64,000 nt of DNA from Cronobacter muytjensii ATCC 51329 (GTDB lineage: Bacteria > Pseudomonadota > Gammaproteobacteria > Enterobacterales > Enterobacteriaceae): assembly GCF_001277195.1 (NCBI RefSeq), contig NZ_CP012268.1:2790001-2854000 (forward strand), read 5' to 3'. Position 1 is the stretch's first letter. Every line of letters begins with the position of its first letter. Both the position numbers and the translations under genes were made by a program. Under the pieces are notes generated by a model that made no database searches, was not told the origin of the DNA, and worked only from the letters and a program-made list of their open reading frames with translations. This document shows positions 23,919 to 32,835 of the stretch, piece by piece.

Positions 23919-25148
23919 TTAAAAACGCGCCGGGGCGTGAGGGCTGCCCCACAGCGCGGCCAGCCCTTCGGTGAGCCCGCCGCGCCAGCAAAGCGCATCG
24001 TGTCCGCCGTCAACCTGACGCCAGAAAAGCGGCTGCTGTGTCTGTTGCAGTAAGGAAACCAGGCGCTGATTGGCCTGCAAAATGAGCGGTTCATAAAGGC
24101 CCGCCTCAAGAAAAATGCGCAGCGGACGTGGGTCGAGGCGGCCTGCGGCCAGGGCTTCCACCAGCCAGCCGTCGCCGTTCGCGTCGCGTTTCGGCCACCA
24201 GAACGAGCCGGACTGGCTTAACACGCAGCCGAAACGTTGCGGCCAGTGCAGCCCGGCGTAGAGCGCCGACAAGCCGCCGAAGCTCTGTCCGGCGACGACG
24301 GTGGTCTGCGGGGCGTCGCGCCATGCGGTTTTGGTTCGCGCCAGCGGCAGCAATTCCTCCCACAGCGCCTCCCAGAAAACGGCGTTACAGGGCAACTCCT
24401 CGCTTCGGTGCGCCGTATCAATCACATCCACCAGCAGATAAACGGCAGGCGGCAGCACGCCGCGATCGGTCAGCCGCTGAAGCGCAGGCCAGACCGGCTG
24501 GCTATGCGCCCAGAACTGGCCGTCGAGCAGAATAGCGAGCGGGCGCGCCTCGGGGGCGTCATTGCCGCCGGTGGTGAAAAGCCAGACGCGGCGCTGATTG
24601 CCGAGCCGGTCGCTGCGCCAGAGAAATTCTTCGGCGGGCGTATACGCCACCTCGCCTTCCTCCCAGCCCGGCTGCGCGGGCGCGCCGGGCAGATGCAGCG
24701 CGCTGACCGGATGGCCGCGACCGCCGCGCCAGTGGTGCGGATTGAGCGGGTCAGACAGGGCCTGCGGCAGTAATTTGCGCCAGCCTTCGCGCAGCGCATG
24801 GCGCGCGGGCGTATCGCTGAAGGCTTCAGGGGCGAAATCATCCGGGCGCGTCGAGGGGATAAAACAGTAGCTGCCGCGCCAGTGCTCGCTCAGCGCTGTG
24901 CGCCAGAACCAGGCGTCGGTGCCAGGCAGGCGCGTCAGCGACTGTGGCGCGGAGGGTTTGTGGTGATCGGTGATGCCGGTGATGTAGATCCAGACACGCT
25001 GCACGTCGGAGGTGGTTTCATCTCCCGCCGGATCGCGCCACCAGAAGGTGACGCTGCATTTACCCTGCTGCGCGCCGGAAATTTCCGGCACGCCCTGTGC
25101 CTGCTTTGCCTGCCACCAGGCCTCACTTCCCGTTGCGTGCACCGCCAC
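23919..25148 (-). CDS. fes: Enterochelin esterase Fes
   Basis: A 409-residue cytoplasmic esterase that hydrolyses ferric enterobactin to release iron. The N-terminal beta-sandwich domain (up to about 150) is followed by an alpha/beta-hydrolase domain with the nucleophile in VAGQSFGGLSALY and the catalytic His in VDGGHDALCWRGG near the C-terminus. The start is a GTG at 25148 preceded by AAGGGG. Its N-terminal VAVHATGSEAWWQAK aligns with remembered E. coli MTALKVGSESWWQSK. It is first gene of fes-ybdZ-entF, divergent from fepA across a Fur-box region. Confidence 0.95.
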   Translation of the reverse strand: MAVHATGSEAWWQAKQAQGVPEISGAQQGKCSVTFWWRDPAGDETTSDVQRVWIYITGITDHHKPSAPQSLTRLPGTDAWFWRTALSEHWRGSYCFIPSTRPDDFAPEAFSDTPARHALREGWRKLLPQALSDPLNPHHWRGGRGHPVSALHLPGAPAQPGWEEGEVAYTPAEEFLWRSDRLGNQRRVWLFTTGGNDAPEARPLAILLDGQFWAHSQPVWPALQRLTDRGVLPPAVYLLVDVIDTAHRSEELPCNAVFWEALWEELLPLARTKTAWRDAPQTTVVAGQSFGGLSALYAGLHWPQRFGCVLSQSGSFWWPKRDANGDGWLVEALAAGRLDPRPLRIFLEAGLYEPLILQANQRLVSLLQQTQQPLFWRQVDGGHDALCWRGGLTEGLAALWGSPHAPARF

Positions 25149-25210
25149 CGTCCAACCCCTTGTTAATTTTAATAAATATCATGAATTTAAGGAACTCGTG
25201 ATAATTTGTC

Positions 25211-25235
25211 GATAATATTATTGATAATTATTTGC
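25211..25235. promoter_or_regulatory. Overlapping Fur boxes, fes/fepA divergent promoter
   Basis: Two overlapping 19-mers, starting GATAATATTATTGATAATT at 25211 and ATTATTGATAATTATTTGC at 25217, match the Fur consensus in about 12 and 13 of 19 positions. The six-base offset between overlapping boxes is the usual Fur arrangement. The site lies between the divergent fes and fepA genes, which are Fur-repressed in E. coli. Confidence 0.75.
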
Positions 25236-25429
25236 ATTTGCAATAGCGTATTGGCGCGCTGTGGGAAGCGCGTCTTTCACCCTTAAAACATTAACCCGAC
25301 CAGGCCTCTGCGCATTGCCGCTCCGGGATGAGCGGTCTGTTGCGTAAGGCGAGCCTGGCAATTCCATGCCGCGCCCTGCCCCGTTGGGGAAGGACTTCCG
25401 GGCCGCTGCGGAAAACAGCAGGATACAAA

Positions 25430-27703
25430 ATGAATAAAAAGCTCCCTCTCTCCCTGGCGATGCTGATAAACATGGGGATTTATGGCGTTGCGCTGCCCGC
25501 CTGGGCACAGGACAGCACCGCCGCCGTGGATGGCAAAGCAACGGAAAACGACGACACAATTGTGGTTACCGCCGCACAGCAAAACCTTCAGGCGCCTGGC
25601 GTTTCCACCATCACCGCTGACGAAATTCGCAAAAACCCGCCCGCGCGCGACGTGTCGGAAATCATCCGCACCATGCCAGGCGTCAACCTGACCGGTAACT
25701 CCACCAGCGGCCAGCGCGGCAATAACCGCCAGATCGATATCCGCGGCATGGGCCCGGAAAATACGCTTATCCTGATTGACGGCAAGCCGGTGAGCAGCCG
25801 CAACTCGGTGCGTCAGGGCTGGCGCGGCGAGCGCGACAGCCGCGGCGATACCGCCTGGGTACCGCCGGAAATGATAGAACGCATCGAAGTGCTGCGCGGC
25901 CCTGCCGCCGCGCGCTACGGCAACGGCGCGGCGGGCGGCGTGGTGAACATCATCACCAAACGCAGCAGCAACGAATGGCACGGCGCATGGGACAGCTATT
26001 TCGACGTACCGGAACATAAAGCCGAAGGCGCCACCAAACGCACTAACTTCAGCCTGACCGGGCCGCTTGGCGACAGCGTCAGCTTCCGCCTCTACGGCAA
26101 TCTGGCGAAAACCCAGGCGGACGCGCAGGACATTAACGCCGGGCACGAATCGCTGCGCACCGGCAGCTACGCCGATACCCTGCCCGCCGGGCGCGAAGGG
26201 GTGGTGAATAAAGACATCAACGGCCAGGTTCGCTGGGAATTCGCGCCGATGCAGGCGCTGGAGTTCGAAGCGGGCTACAGCCGCCAGGGCAACCTCTACG
26301 CGGGCGACACCCAAAACACCAACAACGACAACAACTCCAGTGGTCTGGTGAAGAAATACTACGGCAAGGAAACCAACCGCCTTTATCGCCAGAACTACGC
26401 CGTCACCTGGACCGGCGGCTGGGATAACGGCGTCACCACCAACACTTACGCCCAGTATGAGCACACCCGCAACTCGCGCCTGGGCGAAGGTCTCACGGGC
26501 GGTCTGGAAGGGTTATTCAACAGCGAGAAGTTCTCGGATATCAACCTGAGCGACGTGCTGCTGCACAGCGAAGTGAGCATTCCGTTCGACTGGCTGGTGA
26601 ACCAGAACCTGACCGTCGGCACCGAGTGGAATCAGCAGCGCCTGAAAGACGGCACTTCCACCGCGCAGGCGCTGACCGGCTCCACCAGCGGTGGCGAGAT
26701 TCCGGGCGTCGAGACAACGGGCCGCAGCCCGTACGCTAAAGCGGAGATCTTCTCGCTGTTCGCAGAAGACAACATGCAACTGACCGACAGCACCACGCTG
26801 ACCCCGTCGCTGCGTTTCGATCACCATACTATCGTTGGCAACAGCTGGAGCCCGGCGCTGAACCTCACCCAGGCGCTGACCGACACGCTGACGCTGAAAA
26901 TGGGCATCGCCCGCGCCTATAAAGCGCCGAGCCTGTATCAGACCAACGACAACTACATCCTCTACAGCCGCGGCCAGGGCTGCTACGCCAGCGCCACCAA
27001 TATCGGCTGCTACCTGATGGGTAACGACGATCTCAAAGCCGAAACCAGCGTCAATAAAGAGATTGGCCTGGAGTACAAACAGGATGGCTATCAGGCGGGC
27101 CTGACGTGGTTCCGTAACGATTATCACGACAAAATCGAAGCGGGCTATTCGCGCGTCACGGCTATCAGCGGCAAAACCGATCTCTACCAGTGGGAGAACG
27201 TGCCGAAAGCCGTGGTTGAAGGGCTGGAAGGCACGCTGAACCTGCCGGTGACCGATACCGTACAGTGGAGCAACAACCTGACCTGGATGTTGCAGAGTAA
27301 GAACAAAACCACCGGCGATCGCCTGTCTATCATCCCGGAGTTTACGCTGAACTCGACGCTGAGCTGGCAGGTGCGCGACGATCTGTCGCTGCAAAGCACC
27401 CTGACCTGGTATGGTCGTCAGAAACCGAAGATGTATAACTACAAGGGCGAGCGCGTAAGCGACAGCGGCACCAACGAAGTGAGTCCTTACAGCATCGTCG
27501 GCCTGAGCGGCACCTGGGATGTGACCAAAAACGTCAGCCTGACCGCGGGCGTCGATAACGTCTTCGACAAGCGTCACTGGCGCGCCGGTAACGCCCAGAC
27601 CACCGGTAACGCCAAAACCAACGCCTGGATGTATGGCGCCGGAGCGGAAACCTATAACGAATCGGGACGCACCTGGTTCATGGGCATCAACACCCACTTC
27701 TGA
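25430..27703 (+). CDS. fepA: Ferric enterobactin TonB-dependent receptor FepA
   Basis: A 757-residue outer-membrane receptor that imports ferric enterobactin using TonB energy. The signal peptide covers about residues 1-25 (cut after PAWA). The TonB box is DTIVVTA near residue 40. The plug domain (about 45-190) holds IDIRGMGPENTLILIDGKPV and the signature RIEVLRGPAAARYGNGAAGG. The remaining residues form the 22-strand barrel and end in the C-terminal Phe (MGINTHF). The start at 25430 was chosen over an in-frame ATG at 25328 because the signal peptide begins there. It is divergent from fes. The gene end overlaps an ATG leading to entD. Confidence 0.96.
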   Translation: MNKKLPLSLAMLINMGIYGVALPAWAQDSTAAVDGKATENDDTIVVTAAQQNLQAPGVSTITADEIRKNPPARDVSEIIRTMPGVNLTGNSTSGQRGNNRQIDIRGMGPENTLILIDGKPVSSRNSVRQGWRGERDSRGDTAWVPPEMIERIEVLRGPAAARYGNGAAGGVVNIITKRSSNEWHGAWDSYFDVPEHKAEGATKRTNFSLTGPLGDSVSFRLYGNLAKTQADAQDINAGHESLRTGSYADTLPAGREGVVNKDINGQVRWEFAPMQALEFEAGYSRQGNLYAGDTQNTNNDNNSSGLVKKYYGKETNRLYRQNYAVTWTGGWDNGVTTNTYAQYEHTRNSRLGEGLTGGLEGLFNSEKFSDINLSDVLLHSEVSIPFDWLVNQNLTVGTEWNQQRLKDGTSTAQALTGSTSGGEIPGVETTGRSPYAKAEIFSLFAEDNMQLTDSTTLTPSLRFDHHTIVGNSWSPALNLTQALTDTLTLKMGIARAYKAPSLYQTNDNYILYSRGQGCYASATNIGCYLMGNDDLKAETSVNKEIGLEYKQDGYQAGLTWFRNDYHDKIEAGYSRVTAISGKTDLYQWENVPKAVVEGLEGTLNLPVTDTVQWSNNLTWMLQSKNKTTGDRLSIIPEFTLNSTLSWQVRDDLSLQSTLTWYGRQKPKMYNYKGERVSDSGTNEVSPYSIVGLSGTWDVTKNVSLTAGVDNVFDKRHWRAGNAQTTGNAKTNAWMYGAGAETYNESGRTWFMGINTHF

Positions 27704-27710
27704 TGACCAC

Positions 27711-27738
27711 GGCGGGAGGCGACTCCCGCCCGTTTTTT
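27711..27738 (+). terminator. Terminator hairpin between fepA and entD
   Basis: GGCGGGAG (27711-27718), loop GCGA, CTCCCGCC (27723-27730), then CG and six T (27733-27738). The T run ends directly before the likely entD ATG at 27739. If entD starts at 27703 instead, the hairpin is within its coding sequence. It should lower entD expression relative to fepA. Confidence 0.75.
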
Positions 27739-28398
27739 ATGCAGACGACCCTCACCCCCTTTAACGTGGCCGGACACGCTGTCTGGCGCGTCGATTTCTC
27801 CCCGCAGACTTTACAGCCTGCCGATCTTCTCTGGCTGCCGCACCACGCCTCGCTTAAAAGCGCCGTTGTGCGGCGTCAGGCGGAACATCTGGCGGGCCGC
27901 ATGGCCGCCGTGGCGGCGCTACGGGACGCCGGCGCAAAGCCGGGCGTTCCCGGCATCGGCGCGCACCGCGAGCCGCGCTGGCCCGCCGGTTTTACCGGCA
28001 GCATCACGCACACGGGTAACCGCGCCTGGGCGACGGTTATCGCCACGCCTGGCAGCATCGGGCTTGATGTGGAAACCGTGATGGCGTCCCCAACGGCGGA
28101 GGAACTGGCGTCGGGGATTATCGACGCGCAGGAGCGCACGCTGCTTGAACGTACGCCCCTGCCCTTCGCCAGCGCCCTGACGCTGGTCTTTTCCGCCAAA
28201 GAGAGCCTCTTTAAAGCGCTGTTCCCGCACGTGGGCCACTGGTTTGGCTTTGCGTGCGCGCGCGTCGTCGCGCTGGAGGAAAGCCGGCTGACGCTGCGCC
28301 TTGCCTGTGCGCTCGGCCCCTTCTCGCAAGGGCAGTGTTTTACCCTGCACTGGCAGCAGGACGCGCAGCAGATCCTGACGCTCCTGCGCGTCGCTTAA
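27739..28398 (+). CDS. entD: Enterobactin synthase component D, phosphopantetheinyl transferase
   Basis: A 219-residue Sfp/EntD-type enzyme that transfers 4'-phosphopantetheine from coenzyme A to the carrier domains of EntB and EntF. Motifs: GSITHTGNRAWA, the magnesium-binding IGLDVE, and FSAKESLFKALFPHVGHWFGF. I place the start at 27739 because MQTTLTPFNVAGHAV aligns with E. coli MKTTHTSLPFAGH. An alternative ATG at 27703 overlaps the fepA stop (TGATG) and would add twelve residues. Neither has a good Shine-Dalgarno, and a terminator hairpin lies between them, so expression is probably low. Its last four bases overlap the convergent acetyltransferase gene. Confidence 0.92.
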   Translation: MQTTLTPFNVAGHAVWRVDFSPQTLQPADLLWLPHHASLKSAVVRRQAEHLAGRMAAVAALRDAGAKPGVPGIGAHREPRWPAGFTGSITHTGNRAWATVIATPGSIGLDVETVMASPTAEELASGIIDAQERTLLERTPLPFASALTLVFSAKESLFKALFPHVGHWFGFACARVVALEESRLTLRLACALGPFSQGQCFTLHWQQDAQQILTLLRVA

Positions 28399-29099
28399 AG
28401 CTTGCGAAAGTGGCTTAACGGCTGCTTCTGCACGCCATCGGCGGTGAAATTCTCCGCTGAAAGCCAGGTGCGGAGCGCGGCATCCGCCTGCGGCCATTCG
28501 CCGTCCAGCAGCGAAAACCACTCGGAATCGCGGTTGCGGCCCTTACGCACCATCATCTGGCGCAGACGCCCTTCATATGTAAAGCCGAGCCGTTCGGCGG
28601 CGCGGCGCGAGGCGGTGTTCATGGAGTCGCATTTCCACTCCACGCGACGAAAGCCGCGCGCAAAGGCGTCACGCATCAGAAGCCAGAGCGCCTCGGTGCC
28701 GGTCACGCGATTTTTCATGCGCGGCGACCAGGTGACGTGGCCGATTTCCACCACGCCGTTGGTTTTATCGATGCGCATAAAGCAGACCAGCCCCACCGCC
28801 TCGCCGCGTGCATTATCGATGACGGCAAACGGCACCAGCGACGGATCCATGACTTTTTGCATTATCCAGTCGTGACACCGGGCGACGCTGTCGGGGCGAT
28901 CGCTGGCAAGCCATGTCCAGTCGCGATCGTCGGGGGCCTCCTGATATGCCGCGAAAAGTTGCGCGGCATAGGCGTCTGCGTTGAGCGGCGCCAGCGTGCA
29001 GTAGCGGCCCTCAAGCGTCACGCGCTCCGGCATGCGGGCGCCCTGCCAGTCTGGCAGCGGCGCGTCTACCTGCTGGCCGTAATGATTGTAATAAGCCAC
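28395..29099 (-). CDS. GNAT-family N-acetyltransferase (RimJ/RimL-like)
   Basis: A 234-residue cytoplasmic acetyltransferase of the RimJ/RimL branch. After a 30-residue extension (YYNHYGQQVDAPLPDWQGA) the GNAT core shows EIGHVTWSPRMKNRVTGTEALWLLM, where the acetyl-CoA loop (usually Q/RxxGxG/A) is RMKNRVTG, followed by VEWKCDSMNTASRRAAERLGFTYEG. Such proteins may acetylate protein N-termini, small molecules or antibiotics; the substrate is not known. The start is a GTG with a strong GGAGGAG ribosome site. It is convergent with entD and overlaps it by four bases. Confidence 0.85.
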   Translation of the reverse strand: MAYYNHYGQQVDAPLPDWQGARMPERVTLEGRYCTLAPLNADAYAAQLFAAYQEAPDDRDWTWLASDRPDSVARCHDWIMQKVMDPSLVPFAVIDNARGEAVGLVCFMRIDKTNGVVEIGHVTWSPRMKNRVTGTEALWLLMRDAFARGFRRVEWKCDSMNTASRRAAERLGFTYEGRLRQMMVRKGRNRDSEWFSLLDGEWPQADAALRTWLSAENFTADGVQKQPLSHFRKL

Positions 29100-29242
29100 G
29101 TTTTCTCCTCCCGGTGTGTTGTTAATAAAAAGTTATATCAGCCCTTCTGCGCAGAAGATAGCCATTGATTTATGGGGGAAAACGCATGTACGAACTCAGT
29201 GTTATCCGAGCCGCCGATGCGCAACTGAATGATGTCACGTGA

Positions 29243-29250
29243 CTATACTT
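29243..29250 (+). promoter_or_regulatory. Sigma-S-like -10 element of ybdK
   Basis: CTATACTT at 29243-29250 is the core -10 sequence favoured by RpoS-dependent promoters. It lies 35 bases before the ybdK ATG, leaving a short leader. No good -35 is seen, which is common for sigma-S promoters. Confidence 0.45.
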
Positions 29251-29284
29251 GGAGCAGAACCCATTACGGATAAGAGAGCCTCCA

Positions 29285-30400
29285 ATGCCGCTTAAACCTT
29301 TCGCTGCTTCCGAGCCCTACACCCTGGGCGTTGAGCTGGAGCTCCAGGTCGTCAGCCCGCCTGGCTATAACTTAAGCCAGGATTCGTCAACGCTGATTAG
29401 CGCGCTGGAAAGCCGCATCACCGCAGGTGAGGTCAAACATGACATCACCGAGAGCATGCTGGAGATAGCGACGGGCGTCTGTCGCGATATCAACCAGGTC
29501 GCGGCGGAGTTCGCCGCGATGCAGCGTGAAATTCTGGCCTGCGCCCAGCAACACCATTTGGTCATCAGCGGCGGCGGCACGCACCCGTTCCAGAAATGGC
29601 AGCGCCAGGAAGTTTGCGCCAGCGAGCGCTACGCCCGCACGCTGGAGCTGTTCGGTTACCTGATTAAACAGGCGACCGTGTTTGGCCAGCATGTGCATGT
29701 CGGCTGCCGCACCGGCGAAGAGGCGATTTACCTGCTGCATGGACTCTCGCGTTTTGTGCCGCATTTTGTGGCGCTCTCGGCGTCGTCGCCCTATATGCAG
29801 GGTTCGGACACCGGCTTCGCCTCCTCGCGGCTTAATATTTTCTCGGCGTTCCCGGACAACGGCCCGGCGCCGTTTGCCGCCGACTGGACGCAATTTGAGA
29901 AGATGTATGCGCGGCTTGAAGGCACCCACGTGGTGCAGTCGATTAAAGATCTCCACTGGGATATTCGCCCAAGCCCCGGCTTTGGCACGGTGGAAGTGCG
30001 CGTCATGGATACGCCGCTGACGCTGGAGCGCGCCATTAATATCGCCGGCTTTATTCAGGCGCTTTCACACTGGCTGTTAGAAGAGCGGCCGTATAAACAT
30101 AAAGCTGAGGATTACCTGATTTACCGGTTCAACCGTTTCCAGGCCTGCCGCTATGGTCTCGACGGTACGCTGACGGATGTATGTACCGGCGAGCAGCGCA
30201 CCCTCGGCGAGGATATTCTGCGCCTGCTCGATAAACTGGAGCGCTACGCCCGTCCGCTGAACGCCAGCAGCGCGCTGGAGGCGATTCACCGCTACGTGAA
30301 AAACAACGACAGCGACGTGCATCGCGTCCGCGAGTTTACCGCTGACGGCGGCTCGCTCTCCGAACTGGTGCGCCTGCACGGCGAGATCTGGGCTGCCTGA
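29285..30400 (+). CDS. ybdK: Carboxylate-amine ligase YbdK (glutamate-cysteine ligase type 2)
   Basis: A 371-residue member of the GCS2 family. E. coli YbdK has weak glutamate-cysteine ligase activity, and its physiological role is unclear. Conserved features: YTLGVELELQVV with the metal-binding Glu residues near the N-terminus, GGGTHPFQKWQRQEV, TVFGQHVHVGC (about 135-145), LSASSPYMQG and GTVEVRVMDTPLTL. The ATG at 29285 begins MPLKPFAASEP, matching E. coli MPLPDFHVSEP; an upstream in-frame ATG at 29249 overlaps the promoter element and is rejected. Its neighbourhood with entD is as in E. coli. Confidence 0.93.
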   Translation: MPLKPFAASEPYTLGVELELQVVSPPGYNLSQDSSTLISALESRITAGEVKHDITESMLEIATGVCRDINQVAAEFAAMQREILACAQQHHLVISGGGTHPFQKWQRQEVCASERYARTLELFGYLIKQATVFGQHVHVGCRTGEEAIYLLHGLSRFVPHFVALSASSPYMQGSDTGFASSRLNIFSAFPDNGPAPFAADWTQFEKMYARLEGTHVVQSIKDLHWDIRPSPGFGTVEVRVMDTPLTLERAINIAGFIQALSHWLLEERPYKHKAEDYLIYRFNRFQACRYGLDGTLTDVCTGEQRTLGEDILRLLDKLERYARPLNASSALEAIHRYVKNNDSDVHRVREFTADGGSLSELVRLHGEIWAA

Positions 30401-30466
30401 GCACGTCCCGTGACAGGCGCCCTTCTGATTAGCGGTATTTATCAGAAAGAAGGCGCCGCCTGCCCT

Positions 30467-30495
30467 GAAAAACCGGCGATGCATTGCCGGTTTTA
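30467..30495. terminator. Terminator after ybdK
   Basis: ACCGGC, loop GATGCATT and GCCGGT (30472-30491) are followed by TTTTAAA on the plus strand and by TTTTT on the minus strand. A second, larger imperfect hairpin (GGCGCCCTTCTGAT / ATCAGAAAGAAGGCGCC, 30417-30456) precedes it. Confidence 0.65.
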
Positions 30496-30659
30496 AACGG
30501 TATCTGAAAAAATAATTCACTCTTTTATATTCTGGATCATCAGAATAACTCTTTTTAGTTATTTTATTACCTTAAGCGCGGCGTCAGCCATTAAAGCTCC
30601 TGATTTATGTTACCGATAAAAAATATATCTGTTTTTATCGCAACACAGGAATGACGCTT

Positions 30660-32567
30660 ATGTCATGGATATATCGTATCTCTATGAAAACGAAATTAGC
30701 CATCGCGCTTTTGCCTTTATTACTGGCGCTGCTCTGGCTGGCGGGTGCCGGAATGCTGGCGCGCATCGATACTGAACGGCAGATGCGAAATGTCGAAGAA
30801 GTGACGCGCCTTGCGAAAAGCGCTGGCGATGTGGTGCATGAACTGCAAAAAGAGCGCGGACTGAGCGCCGGTTATCTCGGCAGCAAAGGCGCGCAGTTTA
30901 ACGGCGAGCTCACGGCGCAGCGCAGCCATACCGACGACGCGCTGAAAGCGTTTAATGCCGCCATGAACAGCACCGATGAAGCCAGTTTGAAAGGCAGCGT
31001 CGGCGAGGCAATCCGCGCCTTCCAGCAACGCGTCTCGATGCTGGATGAGACGCGCCAGCAGATAACCGCCCTGTCGATTCCCGCCCCGCAGGGCGTGGCG
31101 TTTTACACTGAAACCATCAGCACCGTGCTGGAGCTGGTGGGCCGCAGCACGCACCTGAGCCATGCGGGCGTCATTGTGAATGAGATGGTGGTTTACTACA
31201 GCCTGCTCAGCATGAAAGAACAGGCGGGCGTCGAGCGCGCGCTGCTCTCCGGGATTTTCTTCGCCGACCGCTTCAGCGATGGCCAGCTGGCGCGCCTGAG
31301 CGAAGTGGTGGGCAAACAGCAGGCCTGGCTTGCCGCCTCGCGTCAGCTTTCCGATGCGAACGGCGTGAAACGCATTGATGAGACGCTCGCCCTGCCGTCA
31401 GCCACCCATGCGCTGGCGCTGCGCCAGACCGCGTTCGATAAAGCCGCAAGCGGCGGATTCGGCGTCTCGCCGGGAAGCTGGTTCGAGGCCCAGACGCAGC
31501 GCATCGATACCCTGCGCACGCTGGAGAACGCCGCCTCCGCGCAGCTTCTGACCACCGCGGGCGAACTTGCGCGCGACGCCCGCGCCGGATGGCAGCGTTT
31601 TCTCGCTATCACCCTGCTGGCGCTTATCGTGGCGATGAGTTTCGCCGTGATGGTCGCGCGCAGTATTCATCGTCAGTTGCACGCCACGTTAACCACTATT
31701 GACGGGATGCAGGGCGACTTAACCCGCCGTCTGGACGTGCCGGGCAGCGATGAACTCTCCGCGCTCAACCGCGCCTATAACCGCGCCATTGAGGATATCC
31801 AGCAGATCGTCGCGCAGATAAAATCCGGCGCCGTGGTGCTGCGCCACGCCAGCGCCGGGATCGCGGCGGGCAACCAGGATCTTGCGCAGCGCACCGATGA
31901 ACAGGCGGCCTCGCTGGTGGAAACCGCCGCCAGCATGGAGCAGATAACGACCGTCATTACCCAGACCGCCGACAACGCCCACGAGGCCGAGCGTCTGACG
32001 CGCCTGATGGAAGAAGAGATGCAGAGCGCAAGCACCGTGGCGCATGCGGCCCGCCAGAGCATGGCGGATATTCAGTCTTCCAGCGAACAGATCTCGCGCA
32101 TTGTCGGCTCCATTGACGATATCTCTTTCCAGACCAACCTGCTGGCGCTTAACGCCGCCGTGGAAGCGGCGCGGGCGGGCGAACTGGGTCGCGGCTTTGC
32201 TGTGGTCGCGTCCGAAGTGCGCACGCTGTCGCAGCGCTGCGCCCGCGAGGCGGGGCTTATCCGTGAGCTGGTCGCCAATAACATGGCGAAAATCGGCGAA
32301 GGCGTGGAGCATGTGGACGCCTCGGGTCACGCGCTGGACGCCGCCGTGGCGAATACCGCCCGGATGCGGACGTTTATCAGCGATATCGCCCGCGCCGCCG
32401 CTGAGCAGTCGCTCGGCGTGTCGCAGGTGCACGAGGCGCTGAACCAGTTAGAGCAGGTGACGCAGCAGAACGCCTCGCTGGTGTCCGAGGCTGCGACCGC
32501 CAGCCAGACGCTTGATAACCAGTCGGAGGCGATGTCGCTGCTGGTTAACCGGTTTATTGTGGCCTAA
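30660..32567 (+). CDS. Methyl-accepting chemotaxis protein with NIT sensor domain
   Basis: A 635-residue chemoreceptor. After a short cytoplasmic end and a first membrane helix (about 12-34), the long periplasmic domain (about 35-320) carries the nitrate/nitrite-sensing NIT features: ELQKERGLSAGYLGSKG near the start, and VEMVVYYSLLSMKEQAGVE-like helices. A second membrane helix (about 325-345), a short HAMP-like linker and the cytoplasmic signalling bundle follow, with the hairpin tip ISFQTNLLALNAAVEAARAG. No C-terminal NWETF-type methyltransferase tether is present. The start at 30660 has AGGA nine bases upstream; the ATG at 30651 abuts the AGGA. No che or flagellar genes lie nearby, so it is an orphan receptor. 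Confidence 0.88.
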   Translation: MSWIYRISMKTKLAIALLPLLLALLWLAGAGMLARIDTERQMRNVEEVTRLAKSAGDVVHELQKERGLSAGYLGSKGAQFNGELTAQRSHTDDALKAFNAAMNSTDEASLKGSVGEAIRAFQQRVSMLDETRQQITALSIPAPQGVAFYTETISTVLELVGRSTHLSHAGVIVNEMVVYYSLLSMKEQAGVERALLSGIFFADRFSDGQLARLSEVVGKQQAWLAASRQLSDANGVKRIDETLALPSATHALALRQTAFDKAASGGFGVSPGSWFEAQTQRIDTLRTLENAASAQLLTTAGELARDARAGWQRFLAITLLALIVAMSFAVMVARSIHRQLHATLTTIDGMQGDLTRRLDVPGSDELSALNRAYNRAIEDIQQIVAQIKSGAVVLRHASAGIAAGNQDLAQRTDEQAASLVETAASMEQITTVITQTADNAHEAERLTRLMEEEMQSASTVAHAARQSMADIQSSSEQISRIVGSIDDISFQTNLLALNAAVEAARAGELGRGFAVVASEVRTLSQRCAREAGLIRELVANNMAKIGEGVEHVDASGHALDAAVANTARMRTFISDIARAAAEQSLGVSQVHEALNQLEQVTQQNASLVSEAATASQTLDNQSEAMSLLVNRFIVA

Positions 32568-32614
32568 TGAAATAACGCCGCTTTATTCGTATCGCTACAA
32601 AATATAGTGGTTTT

Positions 32615-32722
32615 CAGGGGGAATGACCGGCCATTGCTTGATAAGCTGCCGGTAATCCCCTACCATGCGCGCCACCTGGAAACAGGGTTAAGCCGCCTTT
32701 TAAAAGCGGCTTTTTTATTTTT
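32615..32722 (+). ncRNA. Candidate small RNA downstream of the chemoreceptor
   Basis: TATAGT at 32603-32608 could be a -10 box. The RNA would begin near 32615 with a bulged stem: GGGGGA (32617-32622) pairs with TCCCC (32656-32660), and CCGGC (32627-32631) with GCCGG (32648-32652). Then follows about 29 bases of likely single strand, and an intrinsic terminator AAGCCGC...GCGGCTT (32690-32712) with a long T-rich tail. The order of stem, open region, terminator with poly-U is typical of Hfq-binding sRNAs. No reading frame fits. The family is not recognised. Confidence 0.45.
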
Positions 32723-32835
32723 TTATTTTACGCTGCACCGTCGGAGCACCTCGCCTTGAGGGCCATATTGATTATAACGCTTCGCAATCAACGATAAAGA
32801 CTTTACACAGCCTCTGAAGCACGCCGGGAGTGACA

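Noticed and set aside
29186..29242. 18-codon frame with GGGGGAA ahead, before ybdK
   Set aside because: Very short, not hydrophobic, no known leader-peptide logic, and it ends in the putative promoter of ybdK.
30417..30456. Imperfect long hairpin after ybdK as an attachment or sRNA element
   Set aside because: It lacks a promoter or T run of its own and is next to a plain terminator, so it is more simply part of the ybdK 3' end.
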